From the IMG/VR virus record IMGVR_UViG_3300009497_000023, positions 1 through 31,078 of that record: 31,078 bases of DNA; one strand, 5' to 3'. Position 1 is the first letter of the stretch. Each line of letters opens with the position of its first letter. The notes under the pieces are model-generated. The model ran no database searches. It was given only the letters and a program-made list of their open reading frames with translations, and was not told where the DNA came from. The DNA comes from a virus. This document shows positions 24,318-31,078 of this stretch, piece after piece. A program made the translations under genes and the position numbers.

Positions 24318-25919
24318 TTAGAACCTTTCATATTCTGTTTGTATATGCCATCTCTCTGCTTCGTGATCTACAACTATTTCATGTCTACCATCATCTATAA
24401 ATCCAAAAGGTAGCACATCATTTTCAATTTCTTGCATTTTCTGAGAAAATAACAAATCTTTAATTTCAATATCTGTAAGTTCATTAAAATGAAGTGTACC
24501 TACAAAATACCCAAAAAGAACAAAATTCATCACTAGATCATCATGATTACCATCACTTGCTTCCCACGAATTTCCTTTTGCCGAAAACGTAGATATTTCT
24601 AGTATAGTATTTTCATCATGTATGATTAATTTTTTATTTTCAAGTAAGTCTTTGAATGATGAACAGCCCATTCTTTTTACTTTTCTATTCATTTTAATAC
24701 CAATAGAATCTGCTTTCACTAAAGATTCAACATACATATTTTCATATTCTAAATCGTGATACAATCCGTTAGCCACAACCATTCCAGCATCATTTGATTC
24801 AACTACAACAGTTGCCATATTATATGCAGAAGCATACTTATAAATTATATTTGGAAATAATAATGGAGATATAAGATTATTTCTATATACAGCAACTTGT
24901 TCAAACACATCATTTGAAATATCAATTATATTGAATGTTGAATAATCTCGGCCTCTACCTTGAGCAATATCAACCATACAAGCATAAGTATGACCTTCTA
25001 TTGGTTCTTTATATACCAAAACACTGTCTTTGTCAATTCTTTTTTTAGGTTGTGTTGCTGATAATGAAAGTAATGTTTCAACCTCTATAAGCGTGTTTCC
25101 AGTTCCTATAAATGTGTTTCCGAATTCTTGATCAAACTGAAGTTGGGACGTATTATTGATTGTTTGTTCTTTCCATGCAACATCACGGCCCGGCACATCC
25201 CACCAATCAACTCTAAAAGGTTTATATTCATTTACTTCTTGAACAGCACCTTCCCAAATTTTATGAAAGACATTACCTATGCCGTTTGCAGTAGAAGTGA
25301 TAATAACCTTAGTATTTTCACCAGCAGAAACAACAGGATATGTTGAAGTATAAAATTCGTTTGCTCTTTCAACAAATGCAAACTCATCAAGGTAAAGTAA
25401 ATTTACCGACATGCCGCGAATAGATGAACCTGAAGTTGCTGCCGCAACTATTCTAGAGTTATTACTAAATTCAATTGAACCCTTATTTAGTGCTTTACAT
25501 CCTGGTTGCAAAAAGAAAGGTAAATTCTCTAACATAAGAGTGACTCTTCCCAGCATTTCTCTTGCTGTCGCACCTTTATTTGCCATAACTGCAATAACTT
25601 GTTCTGGATTGAACAAAGCAAACCAAAGTAAATATGCTACTGATGATATGGATTTACCCGATTGCCGACACGCTAGAACGATAGAGAATCTGTTGTTAGT
25701 AAATTGATCAAACATTTTTTCTTGGTATGGATATAGATCAAAATTGACAAGACCTCTATCAAGTGATATTATCTTGCAATATGTCTTTGCAAAATATGCT
25801 GGATCATTCATACATTTTTGATATTCTAAAACACTTTCTTGTGTCCATTCTTGAATCACACCATCACGTTTTACATTCATATTTCCAAGATAAGAGTTTG
25901 TTACTTGACGATCAGTCAT
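24318..25919 (-). CDS. 17: Terminase large subunit gp17
   Basis: DNA packaging ATPase and headful nuclease. With start ATG 25919 it has 533 residues; a GTG two codons upstream (25925) is an alternative. It is shorter than T4 gp17 (610). ATPase: Walker A CRQSGKS (84-90), Walker B LLYLDEF with D178/E179, coupling motif TSTANG (~208-213). RNase H-like nuclease: D317 in MVDIAQGRGRD, E374 in VVVESNDAG, D460/D461 in HDDLVMNF. All catalytic residues are present. It overlaps the end of gp16 by 8 bases. No intein or intron is seen, although this gene often carries one in T4-like phages. Confidence 0.97.
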   Translation of the reverse strand: MTDRQVTNSYLGNMNVKRDGVIQEWTQESVLEYQKCMNDPAYFAKTYCKIISLDRGLVNFDLYPYQEKMFDQFTNNRFSIVLACRQSGKSISSVAYLLWFALFNPEQVIAVMANKGATAREMLGRVTLMLENLPFFLQPGCKALNKGSIEFSNNSRIVAAATSGSSIRGMSVNLLYLDEFAFVERANEFYTSTYPVVSAGENTKVIITSTANGIGNVFHKIWEGAVQEVNEYKPFRVDWWDVPGRDVAWKEQTINNTSQLQFDQEFGNTFIGTGNTLIEVETLLSLSATQPKKRIDKDSVLVYKEPIEGHTYACMVDIAQGRGRDYSTFNIIDISNDVFEQVAVYRNNLISPLLFPNIIYKYASAYNMATVVVESNDAGMVVANGLYHDLEYENMYVESLVKADSIGIKMNRKVKRMGCSSFKDLLENKKLIIHDENTILEISTFSAKGNSWEASDGNHDDLVMNFVLFGYFVGTLHFNELTDIEIKDLLFSQKMQEIENDVLPFGFIDDGRHEIVVDHEAERWHIQTEYERF

Positions 25920-26292
25920 CTTCACTCTTTGGATTAAATTCTACTACATTTTCATTATCTTTAATATGGATAGCCTCTGGTTCTTTTATATCTTGAAGCA
26001 TTCTTTGTAATTCTACAGTTGAACCTACAAACAAATTATTTGTAGTTCCACCCTCTAATGCTTGAGTATTTCTATTTAACTCATTTTTCTTTTTATGTAA
26101 ATCAATGAGTTTGTCATTTACTTCAGATACATTTTTAATTAAACCAGCAACAACTTCAAACGCCCTTGGATGTTCTAAAGCAGAAGCAATATTCATCATT
26201 TCATCTAAAGACTCCTGACCTTTTTGAATTAAGTCGTAATAAGTCTGCCGTGTAAATTCTAAATCATTTTTTTCATTATTTGAATCACTCAT
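25912..26292 (-). CDS. 16: Terminase small subunit gp16
   Basis: Regulator of the packaging motor that stimulates the gp17 ATPase and helps select DNA. It has 126 residues (T4: 164). A central helical region (NIASALEHPRAFEVVAGLIK, then NVSEVNDKLIDLHKKKNELN) fits the coiled-coil oligomerisation core of T4 gp16, and the C-terminus is acidic. The position between gp15 and gp17 supports the call. Termini are shorter than in T4. Confidence 0.9.
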   Translation of the reverse strand: MSDSNNEKNDLEFTRQTYYDLIQKGQESLDEMMNIASALEHPRAFEVVAGLIKNVSEVNDKLIDLHKKKNELNRNTQALEGGTTNNLFVGSTVELQRMLQDIKEPEAIHIKDNENVVEFNPKSEDD

Positions 26293-26303
26293 TATATTTT
26301 TTC

Positions 26304-27098
26304 CTACGCACTATCAAAATTTTCTTTTATTGTTTCAGTAAATCCAAAATCACTATCTCCTGATGGCGGTGCTAAATTTAAAGGATTAGGTTCAATAGTA
26401 TATTGAGATAATTGTGGATCACTAGAATCTCCTAAAATTTGGTTATAAACATCAGTAGTTGTTTTTCTAATAATACTATGATCATTAATAGGCCCATAAA
26501 AGTTCGCCAGCATCGTAAAATCTAAAGTATAAATTATAGTTCTTCTTTGTTCTAATGATCCTTCAAAATCATCTGCAAAATTTACACTCGTTAATGTGAT
26601 AGGAACATCTTCCTTTATGTCAGAGGCTAATGTTGCAAAAGGTTTCATTGTTATAGTATAATGCGGATTAAAGTATGGAATTATCTGTTCCACCATTTGT
26701 AGAGCATCATCTTGCGTCTTTGCATAGATATTTAATTGAAATGCAATGTCATATGGTGCAGGACTGAAAAATTTATTTCTTTTAGTATTAGATGTGACGG
26801 ATAAATTTTTATCATATGCATTCATCTTAGGGAGTTTACGTTCTGCATTATATGTAAAAGACGTTATTTCAAAAGACATTCTAGGAAGTTTAATAGCAAC
26901 CCTTGTATCCTTTTCAAGATCAGGATTTTCTCTGATCCTTTCTAAGTATTTTGCTTTAGGTGCATATGAAAGTGGTACTTTTACTTGACTTATGATTTTT
27001 CCAGAAGAATCTTTTCTTAACACATAAATGTTGTTGAACATAGTTCCAAAAATTGCAACTGATTTTCTAATTCTTTCGTGATAGAAATACTGTAACAT
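26304..27098 (-). CDS. 15: Tail completion and sheath stabiliser protein gp15
   Basis: Forms the ring at the head-proximal end of the tail that joins it to the neck. It has 264 residues (T4: 272). The N-terminal QYFYHERIRKSVAIFGTMFN, then NIYVLRKD, and IKLPRMSFEITSFTYNAERK are typical, followed by PYDIAFQLNIYAKTQDDALQ and MVEQIIPYFNP. The ATG shares a base with the stop of the upstream repeat protein (TAATG), so the two are translationally linked. Confidence 0.95.
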   Translation of the reverse strand: MLQYFYHERIRKSVAIFGTMFNNIYVLRKDSSGKIISQVKVPLSYAPKAKYLERIRENPDLEKDTRVAIKLPRMSFEITSFTYNAERKLPKMNAYDKNLSVTSNTKRNKFFSPAPYDIAFQLNIYAKTQDDALQMVEQIIPYFNPHYTITMKPFATLASDIKEDVPITLTSVNFADDFEGSLEQRRTIIYTLDFTMLANFYGPINDHSIIRKTTTDVYNQILGDSSDPQLSQYTIEPNPLNLAPPSGDSDFGFTETIKENFDSA

Positions 27099-28717
27099 TA
27101 TTCGTCTCCCGGATCACCAAATGGATTAGTTTCAGAAAAATCCAAGAAATCTAATGTAGTACCACTTACATTAGCGGCAAATTCTTCATTCTGTTCATTT
27201 GAAGAAATTTTATTAACTTCTTTTACTGTCAAAATTTTTGTTCTAAATCCATGATCGCCCCCAACAATATCTGAGTCTGATCCCGGTGCAAATGTATGAT
27301 ACTTTCCATCATCAGCACCTACATGAACTAAAGACATTACTCCAGTTTCTGAATTAAAATTAGTTATTTCACCTCTAAGTTTAGTGGTTGCTAATTGATG
27401 AGATATTTTTTCACCAACAGAATATTTCGCAAGGATTGGTGGAGCAATATAAATTGAAGGTGCGCCCTTACTTGGTTCATAATATTTTCCCCTCGCAGTT
27501 ATTACTATTCCTGTTATGGTTCTATTTGTTGGATGCACAACAGAGTGACCCGCCGCTCTGAAATGATTACTGTCTCCAGTTGCACTATCAAAAATTACTG
27601 TTGGTAATTCTGTATAAAATCTTCCAGCATTAGTCATCGTAACAGATAAAATACTATTATCGCTATCATCTGGATTCATATTTGCAACTCCGGTTGCTGT
27701 AAAATCAGTTGCAACTTTTGTTGGGGCTGAAACAATTACGCTTGGCGCATCTGTATAAAAATTTCCAGAATCTGTTATAGTTAAAGATGATAAAACCGCA
27801 TTGGTTATAACTGGTAATGCACTAGCGGTAAAGTCGCTTGCTATCTTTTCTGGTGCTGAAATTGTAACAGTTGGTGGGCTAGAATAAAAATCCCCAGAAT
27901 CTGTAATAGTCACAGTAGATACCACATGATCAACTATTGTTAAACTTGCTGTTGCAGTAAAATTACTTGACGGTAATGTTGGTGCTGAAATTGTAACAGT
28001 TGGTGATGTTGTATATCCACTACCAGAATCTGTAATTAAAACACTTGAAAGTCTATTATTAACTATTGTTGCTGTGGCGGTAGCAGTTGAACCACCAACA
28101 GAATCAAACGGTGAAATTGTTATTGTGGGTGGTGTAGAATTATCATAAAATTTACCAGCATTGGTTATTGTTAATCCAGATAGTTTATTGGATGCTATTG
28201 AAGATGATACTAATGCTTGTTTATCATTATCAGTCGGGGCTGATATCGTTATATTTGCAGTTCCAGCACTATCGCTATCATAAAATTTGCCAGCATTGGT
28301 TATTGTTAATCCAGATACTTTATTGGATACTATTGAAGATGATACTAATGCTTGTTTATTACTTGAATCTGTAGGTGGTGATATTGTTAGGGTAACCGTA
28401 CTAGAACTATCATAAAATTTTCCAGCATTAGTAACTGTAAAAGAACTTACTTTATTACCTGACAATATTGCCGATACTAATGCTTGTTTATTACTTGAAT
28501 CTGTAGGTGGTGATATTGTAATATTCGGCACACTCAGATAATGTGATCCAGAAGTGGTAACTCCAATTGATATTGTTGTGGTGGCACTATCTAAGTTTGG
28601 TATCATAACCGCTTTGAGTATAGGAGTAGTCGGTGCTTCAATTACTATTGCAGGTGCAGAATCATATCCAAAACCAGCGTCAGTAATTAAACCACTTTGA
28701 ATATAGTTAGTAGGCAT
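27098..28717 (-). CDS. Ten-repeat beta-structured virion protein between gp14 and gp15
   Basis: A 539-residue protein made almost wholly of repeats of about 44 residues. Each contains a G-x-F/G-Y core followed by P-x-V/I-T-I-S-A/P-P (e.g. GSGYTTSPTVTISAP, GDFYSSPPTVTISAP, GNFYTDAPSVIVSAP). I count ten copies of the core, from residue ~16 to ~430. The last ~110 residues are non-repetitive and acidic. It is rich in Ser, Thr, Asp and Val with no Cys, like a beta-solenoid or a string of small beta domains. T4 has no gene here. It is joined to gp14 and gp15 by TAATG overlaps, so it should be made with the neck and tail-completion proteins. The exact function is unknown; a neck or tail decoration or fibre is likely. 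Confidence 0.75.
   Translation of the reverse strand: MPTNYIQSGLITDAGFGYDSAPAIVIEAPTTPILKAVMIPNLDSATTTISIGVTTSGSHYLSVPNITISPPTDSSNKQALVSAILSGNKVSSFTVTNAGKFYDSSSTVTLTISPPTDSSNKQALVSSSIVSNKVSGLTITNAGKFYDSDSAGTANITISAPTDNDKQALVSSSIASNKLSGLTITNAGKFYDNSTPPTITISPFDSVGGSTATATATIVNNRLSSVLITDSGSGYTTSPTVTISAPTLPSSNFTATASLTIVDHVVSTVTITDSGDFYSSPPTVTISAPEKIASDFTASALPVITNAVLSSLTITDSGNFYTDAPSVIVSAPTKVATDFTATGVANMNPDDSDNSILSVTMTNAGRFYTELPTVIFDSATGDSNHFRAAGHSVVHPTNRTITGIVITARGKYYEPSKGAPSIYIAPPILAKYSVGEKISHQLATTKLRGEITNFNSETGVMSLVHVGADDGKYHTFAPGSDSDIVGGDHGFRTKILTVKEVNKISSNEQNEEFAANVSGTTLDFLDFSETNPFGDPGDE
28141..28519 (-). repeat. Near-identical direct repeats (132-135 bp period) within the repeat protein
   Basis: Copies beginning at 28141, 28276 and 28408 are in frame (45 and 44 codons apart). 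The first two match over about 80 bases with only three differences seen. A 47-base stretch at 28341-28387 recurs identically at 28473-28519. Such identity at DNA level implies recent duplication or ongoing recombination. Confidence 0.9.
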
Positions 28718-29322
28718 TATAATACTCCTATATTAGCAGTCGCTATTGCTTGTCTAGGAATTTTTAAGGTAAGTTCATAAGTATAAGCACTTGTCGCTTC
28801 AAGTTCATCAAGAACTGCCAAAGATGTATCAAAAGATTCATCATTATATACAAACAATTCACATCGCATTTTATATGTAGGTAGATTACTTAAAGCATAG
28901 AAAGGCTGTTCGTTTTCAACATGCATAATTTCAAACATGGAGTTTGAAAGAGGAAGATATATTAAATCTCCTTCCGCTGGCCTTTCTATTTGTTCTATAT
29001 CATTAGTTGTTTGACCAACAAGACCTTTCCACCTTCTACGAGAAACTATAAATGTAGCAGCATCTCGTATTTCAACGCCAAACTTTGTAAACAGATCACC
29101 TTCACCATCAAACCCTTCAGTATTTTCAATATACATTTCTATTTTGTATGAAGAATTGAATGCTGATGGTACGTCATCACCGAATACTTTGTTTTCATTT
29201 ACTATAGTTCTAGGAAGATAATAAACGTCTTGCCCATAAGTTTTGAGAGACTCTATAACAATATCTTCATAAAGATTTTGTTCACTTCTTACTGTTTGAG
29301 AAATATAATGATTAGTTGTCAT
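28717..29322 (-). CDS. 14: Neck protein gp14
   Basis: Part of the gp13/gp14 collar that seals the filled head and accepts the tail. It has 201 residues (T4: 256). Characteristic blocks are SEQNLYEDIVIESLKTYGQD, then VYYLPRTIVNENKVFGDDVP, a beta-rich middle (FGVEIRDAATFIVSRRRW; EGDLIYLPLSNSMFEIMHV) and a C-terminal PTYKMRCELFVYNDE. It begins 3 bases after the gp13 stop. Confidence 0.94.
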   Translation of the reverse strand: MTTNHYISQTVRSEQNLYEDIVIESLKTYGQDVYYLPRTIVNENKVFGDDVPSAFNSSYKIEMYIENTEGFDGEGDLFTKFGVEIRDAATFIVSRRRWKGLVGQTTNDIEQIERPAEGDLIYLPLSNSMFEIMHVENEQPFYALSNLPTYKMRCELFVYNDESFDTSLAVLDELEATSAYTYELTLKIPRQAIATANIGVL

Positions 29323-29325
29323 AAT

Positions 29326-30084
29326 TTACCCCACCATAAAATCAGGTGGCATTTCTTGTTCCAGCCTCATTCGTTCTTCAAGTCTATCTCTATCTTGTAT
29401 GGCATCATCATATATTTGTCTACCATTTAATGTGACCCCACCTGGCATTTGCATATTTTCAAATTTAATAAGATTTGCCCCCCATTGAATTTTTATTAAA
29501 CAAGTTGCATAATCTTTTAGAAACCTATCATTATAAACAGAAACATTTGTATCTGGATCAATAATTTGCAACACTTCTACAACCAAATAATCACCTGCTT
29601 TTATATCACCGTTTTGCCACTCACCGTGAATATGAAGTCTATTCTCTCTTCGTGAATAGCCTACTTGTGGAATACCATTTAATTTGGTATCAATCAATGC
29701 CAAGTGTTGTTGCATTTGTTCATAGTACATTAAATCCCCAATAAAACTACCCATATCAGCAACATCGTTTAACATCATTTGATATTTAATATCAAAGAAA
29801 TTTGAAGTATTACCAGCAGTGATAATTGGAAATAATTTTGTTACATAAATTACGCTTGAGGGTATTGGAATATATTTGTTTGTAACATCGTCAGAAGTAA
29901 CGAGATGTTTTAAATATGTCCTATGTGTAGCATCTGAGTGAAATTCTTGATAAAAATCAATTGCGTCATCAATACGATCCTCTACTTGGTCTGTCGCAAC
30001 ATTGATTTCAATTACTGGTGAGCCTAATCTTCTCAAACAATAATCTATCAATTCATCTCTGGTGTCGGGTCTATTTGATGACAT
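29326..30084 (-). CDS. 13: Neck protein gp13
   Basis: Partner of gp14 in the head-tail connector. It has 252 residues (T4: 309). The N-terminal TRDELIDYCLRRLGSPVIEI, then NVATDQVEDRIDDAIDFYQEF, is a hallmark of the family, followed by a strand-rich core (KYIPIPSSVIYVTKLFPI) and the C-terminal KDYATCLIKIQWGANLIKFE, MPGGVTLNG and PPDFMVG. It is the first gene behind a late promoter, with AGGAAA before the ATG. Confidence 0.95.
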   Translation of the reverse strand: MSSNRPDTRDELIDYCLRRLGSPVIEINVATDQVEDRIDDAIDFYQEFHSDATHRTYLKHLVTSDDVTNKYIPIPSSVIYVTKLFPIITAGNTSNFFDIKYQMMLNDVADMGSFIGDLMYYEQMQQHLALIDTKLNGIPQVGYSRRENRLHIHGEWQNGDIKAGDYLVVEVLQIIDPDTNVSVYNDRFLKDYATCLIKIQWGANLIKFENMQMPGGVTLNGRQIYDDAIQDRDRLEERMRLEQEMPPDFMVG

Positions 30085-30116
30085 AGTGTTTCCTAATTAA
30101 ATAGTTTGTTCACTTC

Positions 30117-30124
30117 TATTTATA
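30117..30124 (-). promoter_or_regulatory. T4-type late promoter (TATAAATA) for gp13 onward
   Basis: Perfect TATAAATA on the minus strand in the 69-base gap before gp13, 33 bases upstream of its ATG. It probably drives gp13, gp14, the repeat protein, gp15, gp16 and gp17, because no other promoter is seen before gp18. Confidence 0.8.
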
Positions 30125-30153
30125 TAGATTTTAATCTCAACATATTATTAAAA

Positions 30154-30537
30154 TCATCCATAAGACCAAGATTGTGCGTCTGGGCCAGTGGGCGTACCAC
30201 CGCCACCTTCACTAATTTCTGACGCAGGAAATACAGAACTCACTTTAATTATATTATGTCCTATCACATCAGGAGTATATTTTCCAACAGAGTCTGAGAA
30301 AAAATCAGAATCGCGAGAAACAAATGTTGTATTAAGACTAGCATTATTTACATTACTACCGCCAGAACTATTAATTGTATGACTATCACCGTTTATTTGT
30401 AATATCGTATTATTCGCAGAATATGCCCAACTAGAATTTGTATCATTAACTTTAATATTAAACCTATCATTAAATACTTTAACATCTGGTTTTTGACTTA
30501 CGCTTATTCTAGTGAGTTGATTAACAATAGATGACAT
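30154..30537 (-). CDS. Small putative virion protein upstream of gp13
   Basis: A 127-residue protein I do not recognise. It is rich in Asn, Ser, Asp and Val with no Cys. An N-terminal helix-like stretch (SIVNQLTRISVSQKPDVKVF) leads into beta-type sequence (STNTTILQ-like strands; NIIKVSSVFPA) and a glycine-rich tail (SEGGGGTPTGP). The composition resembles fibre and decoration proteins of marine phages. It lies 9 bases after another structural-type gene and before gp13, where T4 carries wac (fibritin), but no fibritin coiled coil is visible. Confidence 0.7.
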   Translation of the reverse strand: MSSIVNQLTRISVSQKPDVKVFNDRFNIKVNDTNSSWAYSANNTILQINGDSHTINSSGGSNVNNASLNTTFVSRDSDFFSDSVGKYTPDVIGHNIIKVSSVFPASEISEGGGGTPTGPDAQSWSYG

Positions 30538-30546
30538 TACGATTAC

Positions 30547-31078
30547 CTATGACAGTTGCACGTTTGTTAATATATCACTTGTACCTGATCCAGTTATAAT
30601 AATTGCTTCGTTTACATCAGCAGAAGTACTAGTAGTTACAGTTGCGGTTGTTGCCCCACCACTGAAAGTCATTGTACTTCCTTGAATAGTTAAATTAACA
30701 CTTACTGCCATTCTAGCACCATCCATACCATATGCACTAATTCCAACAGTAGAATTTATATTTGAACCAGAGTAGTTATAAGTGCTTGCAGCAGGTGTTA
30801 CTGTCACTCTCACTGGAGTTGCATTAGATAGTAAATGAATATTAACTGGCACATCATCTTGATCTGCACCAACCGCCCAAATTCTATCTGTTGAATCTCT
30901 TCCCACCGCATTAAATGATTCATTAATTGTGGCAGTTAACACCCATCCATTAGTATTATCCCAATTATAAATTTTAAATGCATTTTCACTAAAAGTTCCT
31001 AATTTAGTTCTAGTATCATTTAACCATATAATTTGGTATATTTGAGTAGATGATATTACGTTACTATGATATGTTAAT
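30547..31078 (-). CDS. Putative virion structural protein, 5' part missing (runs off right edge)
   Basis: The frame is open from the right edge to its stop at 30547, giving at least 176 residues. A GTG at 30942 is an internal codon, not a real start, because 45 further sense codons precede it (including QIIWLNDTRTKLGTFSENAF and KIYNWDNTNGWV). The rest is beta-type sequence rich in Thr, Ser, Val and Ala (PVRVTVTPAASTYNYSGS; GSTMTFSGGATTATVTTSTS), typical of fibre or adhesin domains. The function is unknown; the context is a late structural region. Confidence 0.75.
   Translation of the reverse strand, partial: LTYHSNVISSTQIYQIIWLNDTRTKLGTFSENAFKIYNWDNTNGWVLTATINESFNAVGRDSTDRIWAVGADQDDVPVNIHLLSNATPVRVTVTPAASTYNYSGSNINSTVGISAYGMDGARMAVSVNLTIQGSTMTFSGGATTATVTTSTSADVNEAIIITGSGTSDILTNVQLS

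Noticed and set aside
24318-25925. Intein or intron in gp17
   Set aside because: All ATPase and nuclease motifs are continuous at normal spacing; nothing is inserted.
28141-28519. Long direct repeats that could mark a mobile element
   Set aside because: They are in-frame protein repeat units without terminal inverted repeats or a transposase.
30547-30942. A complete 131-codon gene starting at GTG 30942
   Set aside because: The frame is open upstream to the window edge with no stop, so the GTG is internal and the gene is partial.
1-31078. tRNA genes, integrase or attachment sites
   Set aside because: No cloverleaf-like sequence, recombinase or flanking direct repeat was recognised; gaps between genes are too short for most of these.

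Overview
The window is a near-complete slice of the conserved core of a T4-like myovirus. It is AT-rich (roughly one third G+C by eye). Almost every gene lies on the minus strand, packed with ATGA or TAATG overlaps, so transcription runs from high to low coordinates. The gene order 13-14-15-16-17-18-19-20-(67)-(68)-21-22-23-(gp3 position)-uvsY-uvsW-55-47-46-45-44 is the one I associate with marine T4-like phages (cyanophage or pelagiphage type) rather than enteric T4. No photosynthesis genes, tRNAs, integrase, IS or CRISPR are visible, and the host cannot be read from this window.

Right end (31078 to ~20000, read leftwards): a structural gene that runs off the window edge, a small hypothetical, neck proteins gp13 and gp14, a protein made of ten beta-type repeats, tail completion gp15, terminase gp16/gp17, sheath gp18, tube gp19 and portal gp20. 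Middle (~20000 to 13000): an accessory cassette of a 1813-residue fibre with a self-cleaving S74 chaperone tail, followed by a glycine-rich adhesin-like protein. It is inserted between the portal and the prohead core genes. Next come gp67-like and gp68-like core proteins, protease gp21, scaffold gp22 and major capsid gp23, closed by a strong hairpin terminator. No gp24 vertex gene follows gp23.

Left end (~9240 to 1): one small plus-strand gene of unknown function, a tail-tube-fold protein at the gp3 position, then recombination and replication genes: UvsY, UvsW, an Sm-like protein, late sigma factor gp55, the gp47/gp46 nuclease, sliding clamp gp45, a 72-residue unknown, clamp loader gp44, and the 5' part of a DexA-type exonuclease that runs off the left edge where gp62 might be expected.

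Regulation is readable. Six perfect T4 late -10 boxes (TATAAATA on the coding strand) sit in gaps just before gp13, gp18, gp20, the gp67-like gene, the gp68-like gene and the gp3-position gene. Sigma-70-type promoters precede gp55 and gp45. The phage therefore encodes gp55 and gp45, the late sigma factor and its clamp activator, next to the promoters they should serve. Two sigma-70-like promoters face the other way: one drives the plus-strand gene, and one with perfect consensus points antisense into the Sm-like gene and uvsW. There is no gene-free stretch longer than about 140 bases.
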